The position numbers and the translations under genes are program-made. Shown in pieces: positions 1-8,574 of a stretch of 64,000 bases of DNA. Every line of letters starts with the position of its first letter. Position 1 is the first letter of the stretch. The stretch comes from Nitrococcus mobilis Nb-231 (GTDB taxonomy: Bacteria > Pseudomonadota > Gammaproteobacteria > Nitrococcales > Nitrococcaceae), in contig NZ_CH672427.1 in assembly GCF_000153205.1 (NCBI RefSeq), positions 3,549,156-3,613,155 of the forward strand. The letters are read 5' to 3'. The notes under the pieces are model-generated. The model was not told the DNA's origin, did no database searches, and saw nothing but the letters and a program-made list of their open reading frames with translations.

Positions 1-338
1 TTGATAGCCGCCTCCATTTCGGCACCTGGGCGGGTCCCGAATTGATCGGCCAAGCGTTGCTGGAACGCCGCTAACGCCAAGCTGGCCGCGACCAAGCCGA
101 CCTTGCCGCCGCGTAGCACCTGGAAGAGATCGAGTCGCTCCAACGCATCCGGTTCGTCCAGCGCACGGTAACGCTGAGTACAAAGCTCGACCGCGACGGC
201 GTCGAAGTTACCGCAGGCAATCGCGTCTTCGACTTCTGTGACGCTGGTGCGCGAGACATGCGCTGTGCCGAGCAGAGTGAAAGCGGTATCGCCGACGGTT
301 ATCGTCCTCGACAGGTGCGCCCGCGCCGGCTCGCTCAT
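1..338 (-). CDS. TraB/PrgY family protein, N-terminal part (runs off the window)
   Basis: Translating the minus strand from the ATG at 338 gives an open frame to the window edge (about 112 codons, no stop). It begins MSEPARAHLSRTITVGDTAF and carries the family motif GTAHVS at residues 24-29, followed by a helix region rich in Val and Glu (EVEDAI, VAVELC). These are hallmarks of the TraB/PrgY/GumN domain, a metal-protease-like fold often found in membrane proteins, whose bacterial role is not settled. The C-terminal half and any membrane segments lie outside the window. The family call is confident; substrate and function are unknown. Confidence 0.8.
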   Translation of the reverse strand, partial: MSEPARAHLSRTITVGDTAFTLLGTAHVSRTSVTEVEDAIACGNFDAVAVELCTQRYRALDEPDALERLDLFQVLRGGKVGLVAASLALAAFQQRLADQFGTRPGAEMEAAI

Positions 339-928
339 GCTTTCACTCCGTACTGCGTGTTAAGAGCCGATTATCGCTGATGTGTTGCCATGCGCAAAGG
401 CAATGCTAACAAGCGGCCAATGCTCAAGCGCTGAAATGCCCCTTTTACGCCGATTTTGATCGACTGGAACGCTCCGGCGCGGAGGCTCTGCCGCTTCGCG
501 CGCCGCCGGCCAATACGATTGATCAACCCAGGGTATCTGGTTTCTGATTGCGATTCGCACCCATCTCGACTGCATTCCGGAGTATCAGCCGCAGCTCGGT
601 TCGCCCTGGCTCGGCGGTTTTTTACTGTCCCTGGCATGGCTCCAAGTATGATCTGGCCGGCCCGAATCGTTGACGGATCTCCGGCGCCGCCCAATCTCTC
701 CGTTCCGCCCTATTAACTCAAAAATGCTACTTTACTGCAGATTGCTGAGTTGGCGGATGGCGTGGATCAGAATTGGACCGCAGCGGTATGGGGGCCGTCG
801 CCTTCTTGTCTGCGTAGGCGGTTTGCTTAGCGATGAGAGTGTGAGCGCTCGCTGCTATCATGCTCAGCAACGGTTGTATCCGCAGCCTTGGTTGGCTGCG
901 GCGATACAGCGATCTGATGAGGTGAGTT
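339..928. other. Intergenic stretch without a recognisable gene
   Basis: About 590 bases between the divergent traB-like and norE-like genes. The open frames inside it have no family resemblance and poor start signals. It should hold the promoters of both flanking genes; I cannot point to convincing -35/-10 pairs. The only clear structure is the hairpin at 876-907, listed separately. Confidence 0.5.
876..907 (+). promoter_or_regulatory. Hairpin in the leader of the norE-like gene
   Basis: CGCAGCC (881-887) pairs with GGCTGCG (894-900) around a six-base loop, and GTATC (876-880) pairs with GATAC (903-907) across a two-base bulge. It ends 21 bases before the start codon at 929 and has no T-run, so it does not look like an intrinsic terminator. 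It could affect translation or mRNA stability. Confidence 0.4.
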
Positions 929-1525
929 ATGACGCTATCGGATCAAGCCCTGCTTGCCCATGATCCCGAGTCGCGGGCGCTGCCCGGTGACATCGCTATA
1001 TGGCTTTTCATTCTGACTGAGCTGGTTGTCTTCGGGCTGCTGTTCGTGGGTCTCGAGGTCGGTTGGCGCAACGCCCCGGAAACCTTTGCGCAAGGCGCTC
1101 GGACGCTGCATGTCGCAGCCGGATTTGCCAACACTCTGGTGCTGATTACCGGGAGTTTTTTCGTTGCCAGCGCCGTGCGTTCCATTCGCCAAGGGTGCAT
1201 TAGAGCTTGTGTGCTGTTATTGCTCGGCGGTATGGCTACTGGGGCACTATTTGCCTTAATCAAGATCGCGGAATACCAAGCGTTAATCGATGCGGGATAT
1301 CGGCTGGGTACCAGCATTTTTTATTCTTTTTATTTTTTGGCCACAGGCTTTCACTTGTTGCATGTGCTGATCGCTATGCTTGTCCTGTTGATCGTCGCCG
1401 TGCGCTGCTTGTTCGGAGCCTATGACGCCGACAGTCCTACCGGGATCGAAACTGCAGCGAGTTTCTGGCACATGGTGGATTTGGTCTGGATCGTTCTCTT
1501 TCCATTGCTTTATATTTTGCCTTGA
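929..1525 (+). CDS. norE: NorE-like cytochrome c oxidase subunit III family protein
   Basis: A 198-residue integral membrane protein with about five hydrophobic segments, matching the short form of heme-copper oxidase subunit III seen in NorE. The start at 929 has a good ribosome site (GATGAGGTGAG). Subunit III-type features include the N-terminal PGDIAIWLFILTEL segment and the C-terminal AASFWHMVDLVWIVLFPLLY segment. NorE supports nitric oxide reductase activity in denitrifiers, but no norCB genes are visible here, so a role with another terminal oxidase is equally possible. The next gene starts two bases after its stop, so the two are surely co-transcribed. Confidence 0.75.
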   Translation: MTLSDQALLAHDPESRALPGDIAIWLFILTELVVFGLLFVGLEVGWRNAPETFAQGARTLHVAAGFANTLVLITGSFFVASAVRSIRQGCIRACVLLLLGGMATGALFALIKIAEYQALIDAGYRLGTSIFYSFYFLATGFHLLHVLIAMLVLLIVAVRCLFGAYDADSPTGIETAASFWHMVDLVWIVLFPLLYILP

Positions 1526-1527
1526 TC

Positions 1528-1785
1528 ATGGCCAAGCGAGCATTAATCACAACTTGGTTGACGCTGTTGGTGCTGACGCTTCTCATGTGGTTCCTGCGCG
1601 GTTATCGAGGCGCTGATTGGCTGGTATTCGTCGTGCTGGTTCTGGTAGCAATCAAAGGTCAACTTGTTATCGATCGATTCATGGAACTGCGGCATGCCCC
1701 TGTCTTATGGCGGGTCGCCTTAAGCGGTTGGCTGTTTATCGTCCTGGGCGTAGTGGGTATCGTGCGCGCGACAAGCGGTTCATGA
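1528..1785 (+). CDS. norF: NorF-like small membrane protein (cytochrome c oxidase subunit IV type)
   Basis: An 85-residue protein with three hydrophobic segments (roughly residues 6-22, 28-45 and 62-80), the size and layout of NorF and prokaryotic cytochrome c oxidase subunit IV. I chose ATG 1528 (MAKRALITTW), two bases after the norE-like stop. A TTG at 1522 would overlap that gene. Pairing with a NorE-like gene supports the NorF assignment. It probably helps assembly or function of a respiratory oxidase or nitric oxide reductase encoded elsewhere. No regulatory site is visible between the two genes. Confidence 0.65.
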   Translation: MAKRALITTWLTLLVLTLLMWFLRGYRGADWLVFVVLVLVAIKGQLVIDRFMELRHAPVLWRVALSGWLFIVLGVVGIVRATSGS

Positions 1786-1803
1786 TTTCCGCACCGCACT
1801 GAT

Positions 1804-3129
1804 TTAGAGTTCCCGTAGGGCTACGGTGAGGGGCAACGCTGCGGCTCGCAGTGCGGGGAATAGGCCGCCGAGGAAGCCGATCGCCAGTGCCCACTGCAGC
1901 CCGTTCAGCAACAATGATGTAGAGACCTGGAACTGAAATACGACTTGGCTGAAGTTGGAACCAAGTGTTGAGACGGTGTAGCCGTTGAACAGCCCATAAG
2001 CGATCCCGGCACCGAGGACGCCCCCTAGCAGTGCCAGCAGCATGGTTTCCAGCAGCAGTGCCGTGACGAGCGGAAGGCCGGTGAAGCCCAGCGCGCGCAG
2101 AGTAGCGATTTCTCGGGCCCGTGCTGCGACTGCGGCATACATGGTATTCAGCGCTCCGAAGGTCGCGCCGAAGCCCATGATCGTGGCGATCCCCGTACCC
2201 AGCACCTGTATGAGGTTTGTCAAGCGCTGCGATTGTTTGCTGTAGTAGGCGCGTGTTGTCTCTACGTCCACTTTCAAGCGTGGATCCGTGGCGAGGGCGA
2301 CCTTAAAGCGGTCAATGGCGGTCGGGCTCGTCAAGCGTGCCGTCACCGACTGAAAGCCGTTGCGACGGTAGGCTGCAGCCACCGATTCCGCATCGCCCCA
2401 GAGCTCGGATTCATGGGTATTGCCCGAGGCGAATACGCCGACGACCTGCCATTCCTGGTTGTTGATCTGCACGCTCGAGCCCAGATCCAGTCCTTTGAAC
2501 TGCACCCAGGCACCACGCCCGACGACAAGCTCGCGCAACCCGGGCTTGAAGCGGCGTCCACTGATGATTTGGACGTCGGGACGCAAGGCCCAGACCCTGG
2601 GGCCGACACCGCGCACCTCGACATTGGCGTCGGTACCCGTGGAGCGCTTGGGGATATTGGTGACGACGACCACCTCCTTGGAGAGGATCGGATGGTTCTG
2701 GGCATCGTGTAAAATACCTGGTGCCTGGGCGATCAAAATCGCACTGGCACGATCGATTCTCGAGGAGAGTTCGGCATTGGCGCCGGCGCGAAGCACGATT
2801 GCGGTGTCGTCGTTGCCGGCCTGCTGCAAGGTGGTTTGAAAGCCCTTCGCCATGGCCAGCAGGGCAATTAATACCCCCACGACGCCGGCGATGCCGATCA
2901 CGATAACGAAGGCACCACCGAGGCGCTGAGGTAGCGTCGCCAGCCCAGTCCAGGTGATCGCCAGGGCTTGGTGCCCCCGGCGGCTCGCCACGAGCCAGGT
3001 GGCGCCCAGCGCGGCCAATATCAGCACCAGCAACGGCGCCATTATCCAGGTGCCCAGGCCGACTAGGACGAGTAACCCCACCCCGATCGGGTGTAGCATA
3101 CGACCGATTATGCGAGCCGCTTTCGCCAT
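1804..3129 (-). CDS. ABC transporter permease, FtsX/MacB type
   Basis: A 441-residue permease with N-terminal membrane segments, a large periplasmic MacB_PCD-like domain (about residues 95-290) and three C-terminal membrane segments of the FtsX domain, including an ARAREIATLRALGF stretch typical of the cytoplasmic coupling loop. It is the last gene of a minus-strand operon of membrane fusion protein, ATPase, permease, permease, and starts six bases after the preceding permease. Such systems export lipids, peptides or hydrophobic compounds, or move lipoproteins. The substrate cannot be told from sequence. It is convergent with the norEF-like pair. Confidence 0.85.
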   Translation of the reverse strand: MAKAARIIGRMLHPIGVGLLVLVGLGTWIMAPLLVLILAALGATWLVASRRGHQALAITWTGLATLPQRLGGAFVIVIGIAGVVGVLIALLAMAKGFQTTLQQAGNDDTAIVLRAGANAELSSRIDRASAILIAQAPGILHDAQNHPILSKEVVVVTNIPKRSTGTDANVEVRGVGPRVWALRPDVQIISGRRFKPGLRELVVGRGAWVQFKGLDLGSSVQINNQEWQVVGVFASGNTHESELWGDAESVAAAYRRNGFQSVTARLTSPTAIDRFKVALATDPRLKVDVETTRAYYSKQSQRLTNLIQVLGTGIATIMGFGATFGALNTMYAAVAARAREIATLRALGFTGLPLVTALLLETMLLALLGGVLGAGIAYGLFNGYTVSTLGSNFSQVVFQFQVSTSLLLNGLQWALAIGFLGGLFPALRAAALPLTVALREL

Positions 3130-3135
3130 CGTCGC

Positions 3136-4293
3136 TTACCCGCGCAGCGCGTCGACGACGTTGAGCCGTAGCGTGCGTAGGGCGGGCGGCAAGCCGACCA
3201 ATAGGCCGATCAGTATCATCAAGGCCAGTCCCAGCAGCCAAGTAGCCAGAGTGAGTGGCAGATTGAGCTGCCCGCTGGTGGCTGTTGCCATGACGGGCAA
3301 TAGAGCGTGCGCGAGCATCAGTCCACCGAGGCCACCGCACAGCATGATTACGATGGCTTCGGCGAGCACCAGCAGCAGCACGACGCGGTTGGGAAAGCCG
3401 ATGGTTTTCAGGACGGCCAGTTCGGGAATGCGCTCGCGAATGGCTTGCATCATCGTATTGCCGGTGAGCAGTATGAGAGTGAAGAATACTGCACCCATGA
3501 TGGTGCTGACGATCAACCCGATGTTACCGATTTGTTTTACGAAGGAACGCTGAAAATCCTTCTCGCTCTGGGTCTTGGTCTCGTGCGCGGAGTTCGCGAA
3601 CAGGCGATCGATCGCTAACGCCACCCGATCGGAGTCAGCCGGGTCGCTCACCTGGACGATATACCAGCCGACCGTGCCCTGATCCTGCAGACGCCCCTCG
3701 TCCACATAATCGTAGTGGAACAGCATCTGCCGCTCGATGCCTTGTAGCTCTGGACGATCCGCATGGAAGATGCCGACTAGATCGAAGGTCCATATATTGC
3801 CACCGTCCTTTTTCGGGAAGATGGTTGCCTTGAGTGGGATCTTGTCACCGATTTTCCAGTCGAAGCGCTCGGCTAGGGTTCTACCGATGATGGCGCCGGT
3901 GCGGGTGTGGCGAAAGGCTTGTTGTTGGGCGGCGGGCAAGACGAGTTCGGGATGAATGGTCAGGTATTCTTGCACGCTTACCGCCATATTGGGGAAAAAA
4001 TTCTTACGGTCTTGATAGATGCCACCGAACCATATGGCATAGGCGACATCCTGAACGCCTGTTATGGCTTGAATCCGGCTAATATAAGCAAACGGTAGCG
4101 GTTGAATGATGGAAAACCGCGAAGTGACGATCAGACGGTTGAGCCCGGCAACGCTATTCGGAGCATTGAAGGCGATGCGTACGGCATCGAGCATGCCGAA
4201 TAGCGTAAAGGCGGCCACTACCGATAGCAGCGTGAGCACGGTGCGTGTTTTACGGCGCAGCAGACCAGCCCAGAGCAGGGGTAGGTATTTCAC
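3136..4293 (-). CDS. ABC transporter permease, FtsX/MacB type
   Basis: Second permease of the operon, related to its neighbour: an N-terminal transmembrane helix (LRRKTRTVLTLLSVVAAFTL), a periplasmic domain, and three C-terminal helices with an RERIPELAVLKTIGF coupling segment. I start it at GTG 4293 (MKYLPLLWAG), 19 bases after the ATPase stop. The longer frame to 4380 would overlap the ATPase gene and adds residues with no family resemblance. Two different permeases with one ATPase suggest a heterodimeric membrane unit. Confidence 0.85.
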   Translation of the reverse strand: MKYLPLLWAGLLRRKTRTVLTLLSVVAAFTLFGMLDAVRIAFNAPNSVAGLNRLIVTSRFSIIQPLPFAYISRIQAITGVQDVAYAIWFGGIYQDRKNFFPNMAVSVQEYLTIHPELVLPAAQQQAFRHTRTGAIIGRTLAERFDWKIGDKIPLKATIFPKKDGGNIWTFDLVGIFHADRPELQGIERQMLFHYDYVDEGRLQDQGTVGWYIVQVSDPADSDRVALAIDRLFANSAHETKTQSEKDFQRSFVKQIGNIGLIVSTIMGAVFFTLILLTGNTMMQAIRERIPELAVLKTIGFPNRVVLLLVLAEAIVIMLCGGLGGLMLAHALLPVMATATSGQLNLPLTLATWLLGLALMILIGLLVGLPPALRTLRLNVVDALRG

Positions 4294-4312
4294 GAGCGTA
4301 TTCTCATAGGGC

Positions 4313-5053
4313 CTACCCGACCAAGGTTCCTTTGTCGAGGTGGCGGGTGCGCAGTGCGTGCTCTGCGGCCTTCGGATCATGGGTAACCATTATCATGGTT
4401 TTGCCATATTCGCGGTTGAGGCGCTGCAGCAAACGCAGCACCTCCTCGGCCGAATGTCGGTCGAGATCGCCGGTGGGCTCGTCGCAGACCAAGAGCATCG
4501 GGTCGGAGACCAAGGCCCGGGCGATGGCGACGCGCTGCTGTTGACCGCCGGAGAGCTCGCCGGGCCGATGGCTGGCGCGCTCTGTGAGCCCGACGAGTTG
4601 CAGGGCGATGTTGGCATGACGGCGCCTTTGAGCAGCACTCAGACGAGTGAGCAGCAGCGGCAGCTCGACATTCTTCTGCGCCGAGAGCATCGGCAGCAGA
4701 TTATAGAACTGAAATACGAACCCGACATGGGTGGCGCGCCAGCGCGCCAGTTCGCCCGAGGATAGGCGATCGATTCGCTGCCCGGCGATAGTCACGCTGC
4801 CATGGGTAGGCGAGTCGAGTCCGGCGATTAGGTTGAGCAGAGTGGTTTTACCCGATCCAGACGGCCCCATTAGCGCGATGAAATCGCCCTCGGGAATGTC
4901 GAGATCGATGTGGTGCAGCACCTCGACGCGCTGCTTGCCACGTAAGTAACTCTTGCTGACGCCTCGGAGTCGGATTAGGTCGACTGCCGTGGATATGCCC
5001 TGTTCGGGCTGGGTGTCAGGCGCCGCTGGATTTCGTTTTGATCCATGTGCCAT
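4313..5053 (-). CDS. ABC transporter ATP-binding protein, LolD/MacB type
   Basis: A 246-residue ATPase with Walker A GPSGSGKT (63-70), Q-loop, signature LSGGQQQR, Walker B LLVCDEPT and the switch histidine in MVTHD. Family features place it with the LolD/MacB/DevA group that powers FtsX-type permeases rather than importers. Its start overlaps the membrane fusion gene by 38 bases, so translation is likely coupled. The first 22 residues are a low-complexity extension before the domain; a later start is possible. Cytoplasmic, acting with the two downstream permeases. Confidence 0.9.
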   Translation of the reverse strand: MAHGSKRNPAAPDTQPEQGISTAVDLIRLRGVSKSYLRGKQRVEVLHHIDLDIPEGDFIALMGPSGSGKTTLLNLIAGLDSPTHGSVTIAGQRIDRLSSGELARWRATHVGFVFQFYNLLPMLSAQKNVELPLLLTRLSAAQRRRHANIALQLVGLTERASHRPGELSGGQQQRVAIARALVSDPMLLVCDEPTGDLDRHSAEEVLRLLQRLNREYGKTMIMVTHDPKAAEHALRTRHLDKGTLVG

Positions 5054-6251
5054 CAGTCAATTCCATCGTTGGGTCACGGACGACGTGCTCGCCGATTTTT
5101 AGGCCACTCTCGATTTGCCGCAAATCCCCGTAGCTCTGGCCGAGTGTGACGTTGCGCTGCTGCGCGCGTTTTTGGTCAACGACGAAGACCACATTGTGGC
5201 CGTCGCGTTGCACGATGGCTGTCGTCGGCACCACGACACCTTGCGGTGCTCGCCGAGCAGGCGCTGGCCGCTCGTTGAGAAAGGACACGCGCACGCCCAT
5301 ATTCGGCAGAATGCGCGGATCCAGCTGCTTGATTGCGATACGCACCCGGACCGTGGCTTTACTGCGGTCAGCGGTTGGGATAATCGCGATCACCTCGGCC
5401 GGGATCTTCCAGCGGGGATAGGCGTCCAGCACGGCCTCCACTGGTTGTTTGGGTTTGACGCGATTGATATACGCTTCGTTCACATCCACCTCGATTTCTC
5501 GAGAACTCATATCCACGATGGTGCAAATCCCGGTTCGGGTGAAGCCACCGCCGGCTGAGACCGGGGAGACCATCTCGCCCGGTTGGGCCGTCTTGGCAAC
5601 GATGACTCCGGTGAACGGAGCCCGGATGATGGTGTTGGCGACGAGGTCCACTTGAGCGATCCGCCGCTGCGCTTCGGCGACCTCGATTTGTGCCCGCTGC
5701 GCTTTGAGTTGTGCTCTGAGCCGCGTCACTTTGATGCGGGCGCTGTCCAGGGTCTGCTTAGCCGTTGCCCCGCGCTTGCTGAGTGCCCGCTGGCGGTCGA
5801 GATCGAGCTGTGCTTCCTCAAGCTGAGCATCAAGATCGGCAATGGCGGCCTTGGCCGCGGCGAGTTGGGCGTGGGCAAGCTGGAGTCGTGCCTTTACGTC
5901 CCGATCATCGAGACGAGCGAGCACCTGCCCCTCGCTAACCCGGTCTCCCTCCTCGATTGGGACGGCAACGAGCTTGCCCGTGATTTTCGAGGAAACGGTT
6001 GCCTCACGGCGCGCGGTGACATAACCGGTCGCGTCCAGCACGGCCGTATCGGCGGTGGCGGCGCTCAGCGGCGCAGCCGCCACTGCCTCTACCACCACTA
6101 CTCGCCCCCAGACCCAGTACCAGCCACCACCACCGGCGAGCGCTAGCAACAGGATGGCGGCAATCATCAACCATGGCCAGCGGCTTTTGGCGTCGGCCTC
6201 GCGTTGGTTAGGGTCGATTCGCAGTTGCGAGAGCAGATCGGTATCCGTCAT
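5016..6251 (-). CDS. Periplasmic adaptor (membrane fusion protein, HlyD/MacA family)
   Basis: A 411-residue protein with one N-terminal transmembrane anchor (about residues 27-49), a split biotinyl-lipoyl domain, a long alpha-helical hairpin (about 120-200, rich in Ala, Gln, Arg and Leu) and a C-terminal beta-barrel region. This is the MacA/HlyD architecture that joins an inner-membrane ABC exporter to an outer-membrane channel. It heads the four-gene operon; no TolC-like gene is adjacent. The layout (adaptor, ATPase, two permeases) resembles DevBCA-like exporters. Confidence 0.88.
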   Translation of the reverse strand: MTDTDLLSQLRIDPNQREADAKSRWPWLMIAAILLLALAGGGGWYWVWGRVVVVEAVAAAPLSAATADTAVLDATGYVTARREATVSSKITGKLVAVPIEEGDRVSEGQVLARLDDRDVKARLQLAHAQLAAAKAAIADLDAQLEEAQLDLDRQRALSKRGATAKQTLDSARIKVTRLRAQLKAQRAQIEVAEAQRRIAQVDLVANTIIRAPFTGVIVAKTAQPGEMVSPVSAGGGFTRTGICTIVDMSSREIEVDVNEAYINRVKPKQPVEAVLDAYPRWKIPAEVIAIIPTADRSKATVRVRIAIKQLDPRILPNMGVRVSFLNERPAPARRAPQGVVVPTTAIVQRDGHNVVFVVDQKRAQQRNVTLGQSYGDLRQIESGLKIGEHVVRDPTMELTDGTWIKTKSSGA

Positions 6252-6416
6252 TTGGGAGGTTCACATGATGAACGGGTAAGCGTTCGCTGCGGGCGCGGGG
6301 AGGCGGCGGTGATGTAATCAATAGATAAATAGTTAGGCATACGTGACATGCCTTTGGTTCGAAGGGCGGTTGTTTGGCTTACTGGTAGGCAACCCGACGG
6401 CCGGTTCTCGCCAAAA

Positions 6417-7121
6417 TTATACTCCCTGCAAGAAATTAGCGATCCATTGTGCAGCAATCCGATCGTCGACATCTAAAGCAAGCGAGGCAAGTCCCGCTCG
6501 ATAAGCTTGTTCGCCAATATCGCTTCGTCGCCGCTTCATCAGCGCCCTCGAATAATCCTTCGAGAATTCCGGATGCCCTTGAAAGGTCAAAATGTGATCC
6601 GCAATTTGCATCACCCCGTAGCGGCAAAAAGCATTGCCGGCGAGCCATTGGGCATCCGGTGGGGGAACGATTACCTGGTCCTGATGACTGACCAACAAAG
6701 AGAGTTTGTCGTGAGCAGGTATCATCCACTCCGGCTGAATCTGGATGTGTGTCGCGTGCACCCCTACACCCCACCCCTGCGGCGCTTTTTCGACCCGACC
6801 GCCAAGCGCGTCGGCAATCAGTTGGTGACCGAAGCAGATGCCGACGGTTGGTCTGCCCAAGGCGTGCAAACGAGCGGCGAGTTCGCCAGCGCGCCGAATC
6901 CATGCCGCGTCATCGTAGACACTCCAACGGCTGCCGGTGAACAGCCAGCCCTCGCACGCCGTGAGTGATTCGGGAAAGGATCCAGCGGTGAGATCGTAGC
7001 GGCGGAACTCCAAGGTGGGTGAAACCGCAGACAGCAGTTGCTGGAACATCTGCGGATAGTCGCCGAACGTCGGGCTCAGATCGGCTGCGACCGAGCCGCA
7101 TTGAAGTATGCCTACGCGCAT
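6417..7121 (-). CDS. Class I glutamine amidotransferase-like protein
   Basis: A 234-residue stand-alone GATase domain. The nucleophile elbow VGICFGHQ places the catalytic cysteine at residue 96, and the C-terminal QGHPEFS supplies the histidine. I chose ATG 7121 (MRVGILQCG), where family similarity begins, over the longer frame from 7160. Such proteins act as GMP synthase-like or gamma-glutamyl hydrolase (PuuD-type) enzymes. Without a partner synthetase nearby, hydrolysis of a gamma-glutamyl compound is plausible. It is the last ordinary gene before the mobile region to its right. Confidence 0.8.
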   Translation of the reverse strand: MRVGILQCGSVAADLSPTFGDYPQMFQQLLSAVSPTLEFRRYDLTAGSFPESLTACEGWLFTGSRWSVYDDAAWIRRAGELAARLHALGRPTVGICFGHQLIADALGGRVEKAPQGWGVGVHATHIQIQPEWMIPAHDKLSLLVSHQDQVIVPPPDAQWLAGNAFCRYGVMQIADHILTFQGHPEFSKDYSRALMKRRRSDIGEQAYRAGLASLALDVDDRIAAQWIANFLQGV

Positions 7122-7269
7122 CGCCGCTCGGTTTTTTGCTGATAGGGGCTGAGAGCCCATTTTTTCGAGGTCTGTATGAATGCTTTCATGCGGTTAGACT
7201 ACCGCAGAATAGAAATTTTTGCTGCTCATGCGATGCGTACCCCGTTGTTAGGCATTTCGCTGCTCAGGC

Positions 7270-7490
7270 TTTCCACATGGCAAATGGCTCGATATGGCCG
7301 AGATCGAGTTGCATGTCTTCACTAAGATGTCTTGCCCGAAGAATTGCCGATATCGAAAACCCTGCGCCGCGAAGCCAAGGCTTGGGCCGAGCGGCGCGAT
7401 GCTGAGCAAATCGGTGTCGACTGGTATTTCACCACGGACGATGCCTGGATCAAACTTAACCGCCTATATCCGAAAGTTAAGGCGGAATGA
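7270..7490 (+). pseudogene. IS630-family transposase, C-terminal remnant
   Basis: In the frame ending at TGA 7488-7490 the plus strand reads LRREAKAWAERRDAEQIGVD followed by WYFTTDDAWIKLNRLYP, a characteristic C-terminus of IS630-family DDE transposases. Upstream residues (MAEIELHV) fall in another frame, so at least one frameshift is present, and the catalytic domain is missing. Inactive scrap at the left edge of the mobile region. Confidence 0.75.
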
Positions 7491-7525
7491 GGTATTAGAG
7501 TTCGACCCCATTGGTTCCTATGAGG

Positions 7526-7598
7526 AAGCCGTAGTGGCGGATGCGCATGAACCCCATGGGCAACACATGCAGCAGGAAGCGGCGCACGAACTCCACGC
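7526..7598 (-). pseudogene. IS91-family transposase fragment
   Basis: The minus strand encodes VEFVRRFLLHVLPMGFMRIR followed by HYGFL, the conserved C-terminal block of IS91-family (HUH, Y2) transposases. The same block recurs at about 12750, 59900, 61270 and 63080. It is fused directly to a group II intron fragment on its right. Confidence 0.75.
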
Positions 7599-7770
7599 TG
7601 GCGACCCACAGCGGGATGACAACAGGGATTGATCAGCTTTCGCGACCTTTGGATGAAGGCGCAAGGCTACCTCTGATCTTCGTGGGCGTCTGTTTCCTGA
7701 ACGGCCCGGTGCGGACCCGCATGCCGAGTGGTGTGGGGAGGGCTGATTAAACGTCATCCCTTACCCGATT
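7598..7770 (+). mobile_element. Group II intron 3' end (copy A): maturase tail plus domains V/VI
   Basis: Codons near 7622-7676 match the maturase C-terminus ISFRDLWMKAQGYL, but 17 bases present in copy B (9434-9710) are missing and break the frame. Downstream, ACGGCCCGGTGCG (7700-7712) and its partner around 7717-7734 form a domain V-like hairpin, then GGCTGAT...GTCA gives a domain VI-like hairpin. The element ends in ACCCGATT at the stop codon of the minus-strand parE remnant. No intron 5' part is present. Confidence 0.7.
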
Positions 7771-8064
7771 ATGTTCGCTGCTTCCAACGCTGCGGGTCAC
7801 GGCTGTCATGCATGACCGCCACTACAACGATAAAATCTGGTTCGATACAGTAGAATACGCGAAAGGGAAACGGCGAATTAATGCGCGGCGCGTGTCGCGG
7901 TGCATGATCGGGTACAGTCTCGGCTGCTCGGCGATTTGCTGAAAGGACCGAAGGGCTTCATCAAGGAATTTCTGTCCCAAATCTGATCTTTACTTTGCGT
8001 ACCAAGCTGCTGCATCTTCAAGATCGTGCTCTGCTTTGGGGCGGACATGGAGCCGAACGCTCAT
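7769..8064 (-). pseudogene. ParE/RelE-family toxin, inactivated
   Basis: Starting at ATG 8064, overlapping the antitoxin stop by four bases, the frame reads MSVRLHVRPKAEHDLEDAAA then WYAK and an in-frame TAA where the family has Gln (one C-to-T change). It resumes RSDLGQKFLDEALRSFQQIA and later needs a one-base correction before VFYCIEPDFIVVVAVMHDSR and the stop at 7769. Two independent lesions make it a pseudogene. The antitoxin upstream is intact. Confidence 0.85.
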
Positions 8065-8279
8065 AGCCGTTTGCGAATGTCTGCCACAACGTCTTCTGCA
8101 GGGCGGCCCGGATCACGGTCCAGTTCGTAGGCGTCCAAGCGGCGATCTAGCTCTTGCCGCTGCGCCTCAGAGAGGACAAGCGCACCTTGGCCAGCCGCGA
8201 TACTGTCCCAGAGCTCTTCAACCAAGTGGAGACGCTGCTCCACTGGAAGGTCGCGTAATGTCGATGTGTTCATAGCCAC
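8061..8279 (-). CDS. ParD-like antitoxin (addiction module component family)
   Basis: A 72-residue protein, MAMNTSTLRDLPVEQRLHLV onward, matching the short addiction-module component family that neutralises ParE/RelE toxins. Length and the conserved VEELWDSIA segment fit. Its stop overlaps the start of the toxin remnant (ATGA), a standard toxin-antitoxin arrangement. The toxin is dead, so the antitoxin is now an orphan. The unit lies inside what looks like an integron cassette spanning 7769-8323. Confidence 0.8.
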   Translation of the reverse strand: MAMNTSTLRDLPVEQRLHLVEELWDSIAAGQGALVLSEAQRQELDRRLDAYELDRDPGRPAEDVVADIRKRL

Positions 8280-8315
8280 CTTCTACAGTTCAATTTTATC
8301 CGAAATCGCTCCCCA

Positions 8316-8324
8316 GAACATAAC
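8316..8324 (-). repeat. Left boundary core of the parDE cassette (attC R'-type site)
   Basis: The minus strand reads G then TTATGTTC (8324 to 8316). The same cassette ends, after the parE stop, with GAACATAA (7776 to 7769), the exact complement. In integrons the first bases of a cassette and the R'' site at its end must pair, so this marks a cassette start. Confidence 0.65.
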
Positions 8325-8347
8325 GGAGATGGCGATGAGCGGCCCCT

Positions 8348-8376
8348 ATGCGTCGGGGCATTGGGCCCTGACGCAT
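8348..8376. repeat. REP-like palindrome
   Basis: ATGCGTC (8348-8354) pairs with GACGCAT (8370-8376), continuing through GGGC/GCCC with one G-T pair around a five-base loop. It sits just before a RAYT transposase remnant, the usual company of REP elements. It may instead be the variable stem of an attC site preceding the parDE cassette. Confidence 0.5.
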
Positions 8377-8385
8377 GGGGGCGTA

Positions 8386-8480
8386 CCGCAAATATACGGC
8401 TTACAACGCTGCGTATGGTTGCCGCCTATGCAACCAGGGCATATAGCTATCGACAAATTGCCGATTACTTCGGACTCCAT
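8386..8480 (+). pseudogene. RAYT (REP-associated Y1 transposase) C-terminal remnant
   Basis: The plus strand encodes MVAAYATRAYSYRQIADYFG, the C-terminal helix-turn-helix-like tail of REP-associated tyrosine transposases. No HUH domain is present. A diverged copy with the same flanking bases lies at 61015-61120. Confidence 0.6.
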
Positions 8481-8574
8481 CGGGCGTATTGTGTGTGGGC
8501 AGATGCGATAATCCGAGAACTGATCCCATGGCCTCGAAAACCCTGCAAGCCCCGTGACGGGCGTTTCGGAGGAT

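Noticed and set aside
7247..7253. GTTAGGC, a perfect match to the attC R' consensus, at the left edge of the mobile region
   Set aside because: No partner box or inner stem within 60-140 bases on either side, so I do not call a site.
8290..8312. CAATTTTATCCGAAATCGCTCC resembles 11800-11822 near the IS4 transposase start
   Set aside because: Similarity is short and imperfect, with no inverted repeats nearby, so common ancestry is not shown.
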